From contig NC_003283.11 in assembly GCF_000002985.6 (NCBI RefSeq), positions 15,005,501 to 15,069,500 on the forward strand: a DNA stretch of 64,000 bases, written 5' to 3'. Within the stretch, counting starts at the first letter, position 1. The number at the start of each line of letters is the position of its first letter. The notes under the pieces are model-generated. The model was given only the letters and a program-made list of their open reading frames with translations, was not told the DNA's origin and made no database searches. This DNA comes from Caenorhabditis elegans. Taxonomy: Eukaryota; Nematoda; Chromadorea; Rhabditida; Rhabditidae. The position numbers and the translations under genes were made by a program. Of the stretch, positions 11,701-23,987 are shown in pieces.

Positions 11701-13723
11701 CGTTTTTCTCTAATTTTTTGGAGATAAATTTCTATCTGTTTCACGAAACCTAACTTGTAAACCTGTTCTCATTGAATGGTTTCTCCTTGAAAAAGAAAAG
11801 ATAAAAATCACGAACAAAGGGTACAATGAATTTTGCGTGAAATAAAAAGAATGATTGGAAAATCGAGAGGAAAAATACTATAAATACAGGAAAAATTGAT
11901 TGGGATGATCATCTGGAACAATACATCATTTTCCAGAAATATAAAACATATTTTAGTGATGTAAATAATCAATTTACTATATATAAAGCGCGTGTCCTTC
12001 CGTCCGTTTGTAGTTTGTAGTTTGATCCTAGATGTTTCAACTCTCTTTTATGTAGTTGGAAGAGATATTGAGTTAAGAGTTGGTGAGGGATAATGTCAAG
12101 GTACTGTAGTAGTACTGTAGGAGTACTGTAGGTATACGGTAGGGTTACTGTAGTTTGGGAAAAATTGGGTTTTTGTCTACAGAAGAGGTATTGGGTTGGG
12201 AGTGGGTGGGGGATAATGTCAAGGTACTGTAGTGGTACTGTTGGGGTGCTGTAGGATTATTGTAGGATTATTGGAGTTTGGTGGAAAATTGCGTTTTAAG
12301 TTTTTGAAAATGTATTGGCTTGGGAATTGGTGAGGATAATGTCAAGATATTTTGATAGTTTCTTGCTTAGAGTCGGGAACATTTGGGAAGATGTGAAAGT
12401 TTCATTATTTTTTCATAAGACATTTTTGAATGATTGTGTCAAACATTTCAAATGTTGCCGTCGTTGGCCGCGCCGTAGACGCGGTCAGCGGCTGGTAAAC
12501 GAATAATCGAGGTGTATGATGTGAAATTGAACCAGAAAAAAACAAACGAAAAACCAAAAGCTTCCGAATTTTTCGAAGTTTTGTCGGCTCTTTGATTTGT
12601 CACAAAGACTTTGTTTGGAAATTGAAAAGTGAGTTCTTTGTAGACTAAGTAAACTTGAAAATAAGTCATATTTAAACTATGTTGGTATATACATACATAA
12701 ATTTTCAGTTGTGAAATTTCACAATTTCTAAGAGTTAAAATTTGTTTTTAATAGTTTAAAAATACATTTGAGGCAAGATTTTCGTATGACGTTGTGATGT
12801 GAGAACTAGAGCGATGTTCCAAAATCTTGAAATAATTTGATAAACGTTGCAAAAGTGATGTTTTATATCTTCTTTTGTATTTTATAAATCCCCATTTCCT
12901 CTTTTCGGAGATCGTATTGTTTCCTGTATTTGAAGGCAATATGTTTTCAACTTTAGAATGTATTTTTGTGCCAAAAAACAAAAAATTATTCCTGTTTTTC
13001 TAGGTCGCTATACGATTTCTTTCTTTGTAAGTTGTCAACAATTAACAACCGTACCAATAATGTTCTAGAACATTGCAATTTGCGTGGCGAATAAGGGCTG
13101 GGCTACAGTATCTCGGGAGATTATTCGATACTTAAAGATGTTATTTTTTGGTGATAGAGTTATCGAAAAGCAAATATCAAAATGTAGTAAACGAAAATTG
13201 AAACTTTAGCTGAAATTATCTACAAATAGCTTTTGTTAAAGGAGGCTCCGGTTATTTGGAATACACATCCTCAAACTCGCTAATAAAGTAAGTGAAGGTG
13301 TTAAAGATGAATGATTTTTTTTGTTTAAATTTTTTCACACACCCTAGGTTTCAGAACAAGAAACGCTGTGAATATTAAGGATTTCGCATACGTTGAGAAT
13401 TTTTATAGCTTCACTTTTTTGGTGCATCCAAACGTTTCTATATATTTTTTTAAATAGTCGAGTTTCAGTTTTTACGTACCAAAAACTTTAGATTTTATCC
13501 ATGTCCGATTAGAGCTGAAATATCCTAAATAACCTTACAATATAACAAATTATAATTTTTTGTGGAATTTATTCATCGAAATGTGCCAGTGCTTAAAATG
13601 GGTGCGCGAAAAAGTGAGTGTAATAGGGAAATTTTTTTATATCCGACAAATTTTGGATTTCATGACGCATTTTAAGAAGACAAAAAATCATAGTTAGGCA
13701 GAATAAAAATGCAAGCAAAGCAA
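8723..13723. other. Large AT-rich intergenic region, no gene seen
   Basis: Five kilobases between two minus-strand genes. Open frames here (for example 9694-9957, 11277-11528 and 12748-12981) are low-complexity and rich in Lys, Phe and Asn, and lack paired splice sites. It contains many A and T runs and the tandem repeat listed separately. It would include the upstream control region of obr-2, but I see no site I can name. Confidence 0.6.
12060..12360. repeat. Degenerate tandem repeat, about 120-bp unit, three copies
   Basis: The phrase GGATAATGTCAAG(G/A)TA recurs at about 12090, 12211 and 12332. Each copy is preceded by a TATTG(A/G)GTT-like stretch and the first two are followed by clusters of TACTGTAG. 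The third copy is the most diverged. Confidence 0.7.
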
Positions 13724-14825
13724 TTAAAAATATGTCGTTTCCGGATCCGCTTCCACAAAAATCGCAATGGGCGTACGGGAGGTACCAGCCAGTGAACTTG
13801 GAACAGTTTCTACATCTTCATTCTTCACTGGAGCCGTCTTCGAAGATTTTGTTGGCCTTTTTCTCTCTTCTAGATGATGTTCAGCCACAACTAGAAAGAC
13901 AGGTGGTCTGTGTGGAATCCCTGGAACATCAAGAGAAACTTCACCACACCATAGAGTTGTATCAATTCTTTTTGGTTTCATATCCAATAAGACGCTTTTC
14001 CATGTACGGTTGTATTGATTGAAAAGCTCTTCGATTTGTTGAATTACAATCTCGGCTTTGTCTGTGGCTTCTTCGAAATCTTTAGCATCACTTTTTTCAT
14101 CTCTGTCAACCTCTTTTTCCAGATCTTTCAGTGAATCGAATGCGTCCAAAGCGTACTTTTTGCGTTGTTGAACATGTTTATCGACAGCGTAGCAAGAGTC
14201 GGTGAAAAATTCTTCGAATTCGGTGGACAGAGAATTTATGACAAGCTTTAAAAACTGAAAAATTAAGATTAAAAGTATGGAAATTTCAGAAAGTAGTTAC
14301 CATAATGTTATCTTTAATGGGAATTCCAGCCGCTCGTGCTTCGAGAAGATATGTCATGCGATTTCGGAGCACAAATGATTTTCTGGAGAGAGCTCTTACG
14401 GTACGATTGTACTTTAGGCGAAGCAAGTCTTCCTCTTCGGAATTCGCAAATGGACGGCTCCCTGCGCGGCTCTGGAATAAAGATCGAGTTTTGAGGTGTT
14501 TTATATATATGTATATCTAACTAGTAAAGTCTGAGAAAATGCATGTCAAATAAAAAAAACCTAAAAACCGTTCTAAAAACTATCTCACCTCAATCAATTT
14601 TTTCAATTCATCGAGATGATCATCTTTGGTCGGAAATACGATTCTTCGCCTACGCCCAGGCTCCACATATCCTTCAACTCCAAAATGTGATCCTTCCCAA
14701 TCACCGAACTTACTCGCCTTGATACTTCCAGTTAGTTTCCGTTTCTCTGTCCATTGAAGCTCCTTAAACTCAAAACGATGGAGTGCTGCATAGTCAGCCG
14801 GCTCTCTAGAAAGCCATTGTCCCAT
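13724..14825 (-). CDS. Nematode-type protein with Met-Gly N-terminus, function unknown
   Basis: Three exons fit cleanly: 14825-14589 (79 codons), 14471-14301 (57 codons) and 14254-13724 (176 codons plus stop), about 312 residues. It starts MGQWLSRE, which fits an N-myristoylation consensus (Gly at 2, Ser at 6). The second half has a helical, charged stretch (SLSTEFEEFFTDS, then VDKHVQQRKKYALDAFDSLK) that resembles the matching exon of the two genes at 15.5 and 18.4 kb (FF..S...VD..V..RK..A). The C-terminal region is rich in Glu, Lys, Pro and Thr. I recognise no named domain. Membrane attachment is inference from the N-terminus. It is divergently oriented from the gene at 15532, with about 700 bp between them. 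Confidence 0.8.
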
Positions 14826-15531
14826 TTTTCACAGAAATGATGAGAATCGTTGTTAGCAAAATTTTATATATAGTCAAGATTGTGAAGGAGCTGCCTCAAT
14901 TATTGAGACAGGCACCGCCACTTGCCGAATCGAAAACAATTCCAAAAACAGGGGTACTGTAAATTAGAAGACGGACTTGTCGGAGAGTCGGACAATTATA
15001 CGACTAATGAAAACTTGTATTCTAGCGAATCTTATCAACTAACGCCGTAAGTCAGGCGTGGTTTTGAATATTTTGTAGAAATTCTACAAAATAATTCGAA
15101 TCTTGCCTGCAGGCAATTTTGGAATGATAATCCAACTTTTCAGATCAAAAATTTCTTTAGAAATATTTAAAAAAAATACTTAATTAGCTTGAAATTTTGA
15201 AAATTTTAAGTTGAAAAGTTAGAATACAGCCTTAAATATTTATTACTGCATTTGCCAAAAACCTACTGGTATTAATTTTTTTTCGATTGTCGTTTGAGCC
15301 ATTGAAATTTAAAACTTTAAAACCGTAACATCCTCCCCGAATATTCGAGTCAAATTCTTATCTCAACTACAAATTGCACAGTTTTGCAGAATTCGCATCA
15401 TAACGATTTTCTTCGATTAAAAACAACATGTCTTTCAAAGAAAATCTTAATATACAGTAACCCTGCTAACTGTAAAAATAACTAAGACTTATCCTCTAGA
15501 TGCCCGTCAATTTCAACATTTCAATTTCAAA

Positions 15532-16549
15532 ATGGGCAACTGTAATGCTCGTCCGGCTACTTTCAAGCCAAAAAATCTTCCAATGGAATACCCAAAAAAG
15601 TATGCAATGTATCCTACTCGTCGTCGTATGAGAGCTTCTGAAAGAAGAACTTACAAAAGAGATTGCAAGAATTTGTTAGAGGTAAATTTGAATTTTTGGG
15701 CTTTCTGGTGAAATTAGATAAACTTCAGAGCGTTGCTGGAGAAAATCCATTTGAAGGAGATGAAGAGACTGCTAATAATTACACAGAAGCAATTTTCAGC
15801 ATTTCTATCAAAGCAAAAGTTCTTAAAACGTACATGGATCTTATTGAATCGAGCATCAATGAAGAGTGCCCGGTTAATGGACACATTCAGGTAGACATCA
15901 AGAGTATGCAGCAAATTTTTTCCGAATTTGCCCAATTAGCCTAGCTCGGCAAATTTCGAGATTTGTCGCACACCCCAGACATATTTGTATACCAACTATA
16001 AGGATCGACAACCGTATTGTTCTGAAAACAATGTTCTCCATTAGTATAGGGCATCATATTATAGGACACTTTTATTAATTTCAGATTTTTTTCAATTTTA
16101 TTGGTTTTGTTTTCTAAAAAAATTTTCCGCTTAAAAAATTCTAAAAAAAATTTCAGCTCTTCTGCAATGAGATCAACAATCTCAGTCATCTTTACGAAGT
16201 CTTCTTCCGTAAATCAATTGTCAGCGTAGACACTCGTGTTGAGGAAAGGAAAGAAATTGCACGAGCTGCTTATAGAGATATCAAGAATCTCACTATCATC
16301 ATTTACCTGAACAAAGAAAGATCAAAGACACTTCTCCAAAGTGTCATGATGCACACTGAATTTCAAACTCACCAGGCCGAGAAGCTCGTTGAGCACTACG
16401 AAGCAACTTTCAGTCCAATTCTTAAGGAAGTTCTTCCGGATCCAAATGCTCCACGGATTCATAGAACTCCAACTCGTGCACAGATAATTGCATTCTGGGA
16501 GGAAGTCAGAAGAGAAAAGGAATCTGGAACTTTGGGAACACCTTTTTGA
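15532..16549 (+). CDS. Met-Gly N-terminus protein, paralog of the gene at 18364
   Basis: The exons are 15532-15681 (50 codons), 15729-15890 (54 codons) and 16157-16549 (130 codons plus stop), about 234 residues. It begins MGNCNARP, with Gly2 and Cys4, so myristoylation and palmitoylation are both conceivable. It shares exon phases, a 54-codon middle exon and many residues with the gene at 18364: EYP/YPEEY then YPT.RR near residue 25, the GDE.TA.NY motif, LFCN..N.L.H.YE.FFR.S, VD..VE.RK.IAR..Y.D.KNL..IIYLN, and PNAP near the C-terminus. It is mostly helical and charged with no membrane segment. I do not recognise the family. The two copies flank a mariner insertion and look like an old tandem duplication. 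Confidence 0.85.
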
Positions 16550-16914
16550 ACTCTGTTTGAACTTTTGATTTGAACTTTTGAAAATTTGATAATACGTTGT
16601 TTTTACTTGATCCCAACAATTGAAAATTATTCAAAATTGTTTTTTTTAGCTGAATAAAAATCTTTTCAAATTCGTGAATTTCAGACGACCAAGGGTTTAA
16701 AAAAATGTTGGCAAGTTGAAAATTGACACAAAAAATTTTGACTCGAAGTTGAAAATCCAGTTGGTCTGAACACTGAAAAGTTTGGCTTTAGATTTTAACA
16801 ATAACTGAAAAAAAACCGAGAGCCAAAATTTAATAAAAATTTTTGAATAAAATCCATGACTTCTTGGAAACTCAGTTTTTGAAAGCTCTGATATAAAGTC
16901 GCTTTTTAATTGTA

Positions 16915-18166
16915 TTAGGTTGGTCGAAAAGTCTTTGCAAAATTTGTACTTTTCTTCATTTCTCAGCGTCAATTCATTTTTTTCTGATTCTGTTTTTTAT
17001 TTGCATAGTACGTAATGTGCATGTTTAATATATTAAAAAAAAACTTTTGGGTGCTGTTCAAAATGACCGAGAATTTGCTCGCCGAACGTCACGCCCTCCG
17101 ATGGGTTTTTCTGTACGAGTTCCCCCAAATCTGCAATTGCGACGAAGCTCGTCGTAACATGTGTGCAGTGTTAGGCAAGAACTCTGTCACCTATAATACC
17201 ATGAAGTTTTGGTTCGAAAAGTTCACGAAAAAGAACTACGATCTCGATGATAAACCAAGATAAGATCGCTCTCGTTTGAATATCGACGAGGATATTTCGA
17301 GAGCCCTGGAAGATGATCCAAGAGCAACGAACCGCGAACTTTCTGCGACTCTCAAGCATCCCCAAAAAACCATCATCAACCATCTCCACGAAACCGGAAG
17401 GGTAGAAAAGTTCGGTCAACTCGTTCCTCACAATTTGCCCGATTCTCAGAAAAATTGTTTTGTGACCTCTCTTTTTCGCTGCTCACTAGGAAACGAACAA
17501 CGGACTGGGTTAAGGATATCATTACTGGAAATGATAAATGGGTATTGTATGTTAGCCATACCAGGAAAAAAGAGTGGGTCCCGGTCGAGGAAACCGCGAC
17601 ACCTGACCTCAAATTAGAACTTCACGGAAAAAAGTGCTTCTCTCAATTGGGCGGGACAGTAAGGGTGTCATTTCCAGAGAGCTTCTTCCAGACTTTGCTA
17701 CAATCAACGCTGGCCTATACTGCATTTAATTGGAAAAGATGGTCCATGCTCATCGATTACATCGCCCTAGAGGATCAAAGTTGTTGCTGCTCCATGACAA
17801 CGCAAGACCGCATACAACTTTTAAGACCCGCCAGAAGCTCCAGACAGTCGGAATCCAAATTTTATCTTACCCATCGTATTTGCCGGGCTTGGCTCCTACT
17901 GACTACCATCTGTTCCGCTCACTCCAGAATCACCTTGCCGGGCAGAAGTTTCATGATCGAAAGGTCGTCGAAACGGGGTTGGACGACTTCTTTGCCTCCT
18001 AATCGCAGGAGTTCTAGGCGGAGGGTACTGTTCAACTTCCGTTGTGTTGGCAAGAAGTCATAGGCATTAATGGTAAATATATTACCCATTGAATCTTGTT
18101 CGCTTTGAAAAAATACTACTTCCAAAAAAAATTCAAAATTTTGCAAAGACTTTTCGACCACCCTAA
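16915..18166 (+). mobile_element. mariner-family DNA transposon, complete ends, dead transposase
   Basis: The element is about 1.25 kb. Its terminal inverted repeats are about 30 bp: TTAGGTTGGTCGAAAAGTCT at the left, and the reverse complement with a GGTGG variant at the right. It is flanked on both sides by TA, the usual mariner target duplication (16913-16914 and 18167-18168). Inside is a plus-strand transposase remnant. It lies between two paralogous genes, with no coding exon interrupted. Confidence 0.93.
17063..18002 (+). pseudogene. mariner transposase, inactivated
   Basis: The N-terminal helix-turn-helix region begins at the ATG at 17063 and runs in one frame to an in-frame TAA at 17261-17263, then resumes in the same frame at 17264 with a second helix-turn-helix-like part. 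Between about 17450 and 17730 the match moves between frames, so there is at least one frameshift. Recognisable catalytic-domain pieces are TGNDKWVLY (first Asp), LLLHDNARPH (second Asp) and LAPTDYHLF (third Asp). The spacing of the last two fits the DD34D class. All three acidic positions survive although the frame is broken, which suggests fairly recent decay. Confidence 0.9.
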
Positions 18167-18363
18167 TAATTCCATTTATTTCATAGTAATTCCCGTCGAC
18201 TCAAAATTATTGATATTACTGATTTTCATATAATTTCCAAAAAAACATTCTCACATTTTTTTGGAATAACAATTAGAACTGTCTCGAGGTACTGTACCCT
18301 TCACGGCCGCTATATAAATGCTGAAATGCCCGCCTCCTATCTTGAAATTCGTCAATACTCAAA

Positions 18364-19488
18364 ATGGGAAATCTTATGACTCGATCCCTTCCGGATCATT
18401 ATCTACCAACAGAACTACCACTAGTATACCCCGAAGAGTACTGTGTGTATCCTACTAATCGCCGTAAGACCCCTGAAGAATTGGAGATGTACCGAATGAA
18501 CGCAAAGAGTTTGTCCGAGGTAAGAAATGAAACAAGTTCATATTAATGTTAATATCATATCATTAAGTGTCAAGCCGGAGAATTTCCATTTTATGGAGAT
18601 GAAGGAACTGCCAAGAACTATAGACATTCGATCGGAAATATTCTAGCCAAAATGACAACTCTCAAGGCGTACTATGATCAGGTTTACACTACTGGCTTGC
18701 GAGGAGGCAAGATAAATGGACTTATTCAGGTGAACTTTTCACTGTCATACAATATATGAAACGTTTTTCTTGTTAAGTTTTACAGTAATGTAAATGTGCT
18801 CTACCAAACATAACCATTTTGGACGCATTTTAGAGAAAAAATCGATGGTCCAGAAAATCAAGTTTTTCTTTGGTGATATTCAATGTTATTTTAGAAATTT
18901 TTTGATGCAGATTTCATAAAAAGGCAACGCACAGAAACGGCTGCGTTTACGGTAGATTAGTTGCGTAGACCAAAGTCCACTGGAAATGGCAGTAAAACTC
19001 AGTAGGTAGGTACGGTTACCTGAAGATGTACCGGCCTACAATGCATGCTTTTCCCAATTTGTACTTGAAATTTCTGTTTTTCATTTCGCATATCTGTCTA
19101 TTTTCAGCTATTCTGCAACCAAGTCAACATCCTCTGTCATCACTATGAGATCTTCTTCCGTGAATCATCTGTTAAAGTTGACAAATACGTAGAGAAGCGA
19201 AAGCAGATTGCACGCGATGGTTACAAGGATCTCAAGAATCTCAGTCTAATCATTTATCTGAACGAAAGAAGAAATCCAATACTCTTCAAACTTGTTCGGC
19301 AACGTGTTAAATTTCAAGCTCGGCAGGTTCAAAAACTCGTAGATCACTTCCACAGAACCTTCTGTCCAGTTCTGACAAATGCGATTCCAAAGCCGAATGC
19401 TCCACCAATGAGAATTGCAGCTTCTCCGACAAGTGCTCAGATTATTCCGTTTTACGATGATTCAAAATTTGGAATTATTGTTGATTGA
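18364..19488 (+). CDS. Met-Gly N-terminus protein, paralog of the gene at 15532
   Basis: The exons are 18364-18519 (52 codons), 18568-18729 (54 codons) and 19108-19488 (126 codons plus stop), about 232 residues. The start MGNLMTRS fits a myristoylation consensus well (Gly2, Thr6). The middle exon has the same length and phase as in the 15532 gene. The shared block LFCN.VN.L.HHYE.FFRES, VDKYVEKRKQIARDGYKDLKN is obvious by eye. The C-terminus (SAQIIPF) parallels RAQIIAF in the paralog. The second intron (18730-19107) is enlarged. A nematode-restricted family is my inference; I do not know a function. Confidence 0.85.
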
Positions 19489-20284
19489 GTCAACCCAGTT
19501 TATTTAATATGTAATTTCGTACTGAATTTGGAAAATCTGCATGTTTTTTTAAATAGCACCTTCACTATCTCTCCCGTTTCATTAATCTTTGTACTCAATT
19601 TCAGAACTGAAGACTATATAATATGTTGAGATGTTTAAATTTTTTTGAGATTTGTCTGAAGGCCATATTTTTTAATATTTTTTCGAGTATCCTGGTTTAT
19701 GATATTTTGTTTTTTTTTCTATTGTGCTCGCACGTTTGCTACAAGAAAGCTTGAATAAATAACCTGTTAACAGTTCATGTTCTTTGTAATTGGATGGGCT
19801 TGAAAGGGTGCTGTAGTGAGGCTCATTGGAGTGGAGGATTGTTATTCTGCAAGAAATCAAGAGTCGTTGAGATTACTGTAACTTTGTTCATCTGTAACTT
19901 GTTGACTGTTTTTGAGCTCATAACAGAGGGACATACAAGAATCAAAAAGTCATTGCAAATTTTATACATAATATATTATTTGATAACTTTGAAATTTGTT
20001 GGAAGTGATGGGCGTCTCTTGACCGCCTCTTCGCGCTACACGCATCCATGAGTACAGTCTGTTGAAATGGAGCCCTATTTTTTCCAATTAATTTTCAGAT
20101 AATCAATTCAAAAAATTTGAACAGATAGAGTTGTGAAATCGAATTTCAGACTGTTTTGACTATTTTGATGCAGATTCTTATTTACACTACACCGCTTTTG
20201 ATTAGAACACAACAATTCAAACTACAATAAGAATTTCAAGTTTATATCAGAAGTAAAATCTAAAAGCATTGATTTTTGTTATTT
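19489..20284. other. Convergent intergenic region, no gene seen
   Basis: About 800 bp between the 3' ends of the Met-Gly gene and cng-1. The open frames at 19672-19860 and 19794-20051 lack supporting splice sites or recognisable sequence. Confidence 0.5.
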
Positions 20285-23239
20285 CTACAAGACTGTAACT
20301 CCATCCGCAAATCTTGCAATTCGCTTCCAACTATTTTCTTTCAGCAATTCCTTTATCTCGTGAACAAGGTCCATTTCCATTCCAAATAGCCGTGTCTTCA
20401 TTTTCTGGTTTGATTTCTAAATTTTAAGAAATTAATTAATTTGAGCTTAAATAATTATCGTACATGAATCTTGTCCTCTGCTTGATCAATCATCTTTGTT
20501 ATTTTCAAAATTTCATGTTCCAAATGTTCCATATAATCTTCAATAGGCCCATTAAAACTTTCATCCTCGTCATCTACCATATTCGGGTCAATCATTTTGT
20601 CCTTCTCGAGAATTTGAATTCCTTTTTGAATCAGTGAATCTTTTGCTTGCGGATATTCATGAAGAGCCTCCCAAAGATCTTCTTTATCGAGAACATAAAG
20701 ATCAGAATATCTGAAATTAAAATTTGCCAAAGGAAAAGTTGAGAGCTTCAAATTACCCCTTGGATCTAACAGAAGCAGTTCTTAAATTCTTGTTTTTATT
20801 TCCAGGTATGTTTAGAATGGAAAGTTCTCCAAATACAAAGCCTGCCGGTAGAGTTACAAAAATCTGAAATAGCAAATTTCAAAAATCCGAGTCAGCTTTG
20901 AAAGTACCGTTTGACCATCCTCACTGACAACTTCCACAAATCCTTCCTTGACAATGTACATTTCGGTTCCAACATCTCCCTTTTTGCAGATATAATCCAT
21001 TGGGCTGAAATTAAATTTTTGTAGAACCCAACATCTCCCAGGCACCTCCGCCCATCACTATAAACTAGACACGGAACCCGGGAGTTGTCGGGCGCAAAAT
21101 AAGTGATGAAACGCGGAGAATTTATAAATTTTTAATTCGTAAGGTACCTGTATACTCGGAGCTGCAACTTCAAAATTAGCTCATACAATAGCCGCGGATC
21201 GCAACTCTAAATAATTCTTGAAGTCTCAAAAAATTGTGTATAATTCTGAAACCTCGAAAAGCTTGACTTTCTTCAAAGTGTCCATATGAATCTCCACTGC
21301 AATTTCTCCAAATAACCGCGGAGGCAGAAACTCGGCAATTTCCTCTTCATCAACTTGAGCCCCGCCATGAGCCCACACATAGGCAAAGTATTCGACAGCT
21401 TTTTTGCGGAGAAGATTTGGTACTTTTCTGGAATAAAGTGTGTTTTGTAACTGTAATATATCTGTTGGTTTCAAAAAACTCGGAGCTTAGCTACAAACAG
21501 GCCTGTCTATCTGCGTGCTTATATTATGCCTACCTACACCTACCCTTTGATACGAAATATTGTTTTGGATTCCGTTCTTCTGACAAATGTTGAAAACCGG
21601 TGCCAAATACTTTTGAAAGTCGCGAAACTTTGCTAGAAAGTTGCCCTAAACGGGTACTCACCTATAAACCATGAATCTTTTACATCCATCGAGAACATTC
21701 TCAAACTCTGACTTTCTCAAATTAATCGCCACCACCATATTACCGACATCTCCAACAATTACCGCAAAAATGACAAGACCCAGGAGGGTATCCCCAATTT
21801 CAAATGCATTTTGAAAAGTTGTACAAGGTGATGGCTGTTCTCCAAGTGTCACCAGAGTCAGTGCAGACCAGTAGAAGCTCAAAGCGTATTGGCGGAAAAA
21901 GTTGGCAAACTTTATGGTGGTAGTTCTAAAAAAATAATTTTTTAATTAAAAATAGTTTGGTAGGTTAACCTACTTATTTTCCCAAGTTGTCATATAATCA
22001 GTGACCGTAAACTGAACCTCATTCTCTGGTAGATGAGTGATAAGGAGGTCATCAGTATCGCAGAAATCTCTGTGATTCGGAATATCGGTCACACATGTTG
22101 CAAGTATTGGATTGATTATTTTATCGTAGGAGAATATCCAGTGCTCAAGCCGAGCCGCTTAAAAAATAATAACTTTGCAACATGTGAGTTTGTCTTTGTT
22201 TTTTTCAACAATTATCACAAACCAAAAACAGTAGGCAGGAAGTCACGTGGACATGGATGCAGTACCTACCTACCAAGCATCACCGGTAATTTTATATTTA
22301 AACTAACTTGTATAATTATAGACTTTACTTATGTAAAAGTAAAGACATCCATTCCAATGGAAAATCACAACGCAAATGAAAATGAGCTTAAATAGCCCAA
22401 AAGCGTGAGGAGATGTCGTGCGGGTGTCCGTTTGAGTTGAGAAATCGAATAGGCGGTAGCACTGCAAATGAGTTTCAGTTTTACTTTAAAACCAAAAATA
22501 ACTTGCCTTAGTCAGCCGATTGATTCTTGACCAGAAGAAACTGTCTCCAAAAATGTGCAATGACTCGGCAGGAACCACTGCGATGACATCTAATATGAAG
22601 AATGTTCTGAAGTTAATTTTAATTTGACATAACTTTCACGGAGGTGATGAAAATTTTCCCATAAGACGGGCTTAGGAGGGGGACAACAAAAGGCGTTCCA
22701 TGAAACAACTTACGATTTCAATCTATGATGCATAAGCTTTGACAAATTCTTGACCGCAACTCCATTTTCTACATATTCAATTCTTGTATGTGCTATCAAA
22801 TCCAATATATTAACAAGATCAAGTAAAAGATTCAAAGGTCCTGTGTTTCGAAGAAATGGATGAACATCTTGAAAAACCGATAAAGCTGTGAAGACAAGGG
22901 GATGGAGAGCAACCAAACTGACAAGCCCAGTCCATAGATAAAAAGTATTCGAATGTTCATCAACGGTAAATGACATGAAACCGGAACTTTTCTCGTCATC
23001 TTCTTGTTCTTCTCTCAACGCTTCTCTGAAATTGGTCTCAATATCCACGTCATTCTTTCGAAATAGATGAAGCCGCTTTTGAGCTCGTTGCATCCATCCT
23101 CGAAGTGCCTGAACAGAAAAAGAGAAGAATTATTTACTGTTATTTCAAAAAGGAAAAAAAAACGAACATATATCCTGAATACAATTCCACCAAAAGTTTC
23201 TCGACGAGCTGATGAAGTCGTCGATACATTCTCTGCCAT
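20285..23239 (-). CDS. cng-1: Cyclic-nucleotide-gated cation channel subunit
   Basis: This is a six-transmembrane channel opened by cAMP or cGMP. Translation likely begins at 23239 ([14 protein letters not shown]). S1-S2 lie at 22.7-23.1 kb. The S3-S4 region ([21 protein letters not shown]) is near 22.5-22.6 kb and S5 ([18 protein letters not shown]) near 22.3-22.4 kb. The pore exon at 21.66-21.92 kb has the filter [11 protein letters not shown], including the glutamate typical of CNG channels, and then S6 ([14 protein letters not shown]). The cyclic-nucleotide-binding domain covers 20.7-21.4 kb ([54 protein letters not shown]). The tail is charged, possibly coiled, and the last exon ends at 20285. 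The pattern is of the principal (A) subunit type. The symbol is recalled from F14H8.6 beside obr-2. The exon 1 donor (about 23160) is weak in my reading. Confidence 0.87.
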
Positions 23240-23987
23240 TTTGAATGAAGAAAATGAGATAAGGAATATGAAAGTGATGGAGAAGAAGATGCGAATTTCC
23301 GGAAAACATTATTTATGAGAAGATGGGCACGCACATCAGCAGAAGGAGGGTCCGAGGTGTACATACATAGATGAGGTATGTAGACTATTTCAAATTGAAA
23401 TTGCTGTTAAACAAATAATGTTCAATTAATTTTCAATCTATACTTTATAATCGTTTAATTACATGGAACACTGTATATCTCAAATTATATAATTGAGCTA
23501 CAGTTCCTTTTTCTCAACCATATGGCTAACCATAATACACAATTTGTCGACGCCCTGTCGGGCATCTCTCGAAAAATTAATTAAATCCAAAGACACATTT
23601 GGGAAGTGTGTGGTCATTCCATATTGCAACGGACACCCTCCGAGTTCCGCCACCTTCAACCCTTTGCAGGTGGAAAGGCGGAGGCTATCGAGGGGAGGAA
23701 AATGGGGGTCTCGCCGCGCACTCTACATTCATTCAACAATTTAGTAGATGCGCCTTTGAAGATATTGTTGAAAATATACGATTTCAAAACTCTACAGTAA
23801 CTTTAAAAGCGCGTTCGTGAAAGTTTTTAAAAAAGAAAAAAGTCCAGATTTATCTCAATAAATAATTATAAAATTTTAATGAAATTAATGTTTGAATATA
23901 ATAATTTTAAAAAAACCAAACCGTGAACTCAAAAAAAAGTTTTTTTGGGAATCAACTAAAATTAATCAATATCAGTTTCAAACCAAA
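23240..23987. other. Divergent upstream region of cng-1 and the small gene at 23988
   Basis: About 750 bp between divergent starts. The part at 23.6-23.7 kb is less AT-rich than its surroundings and is open in several frames, but no start or splice pair supports a gene. I cannot name a regulatory site. Confidence 0.4.

Noticed and set aside
17455-18063. 202-codon open frame on the plus strand inside the mariner element
   Set aside because: Mostly an off-frame reading of the transposase; catalytic motifs fall in a different frame over much of it.
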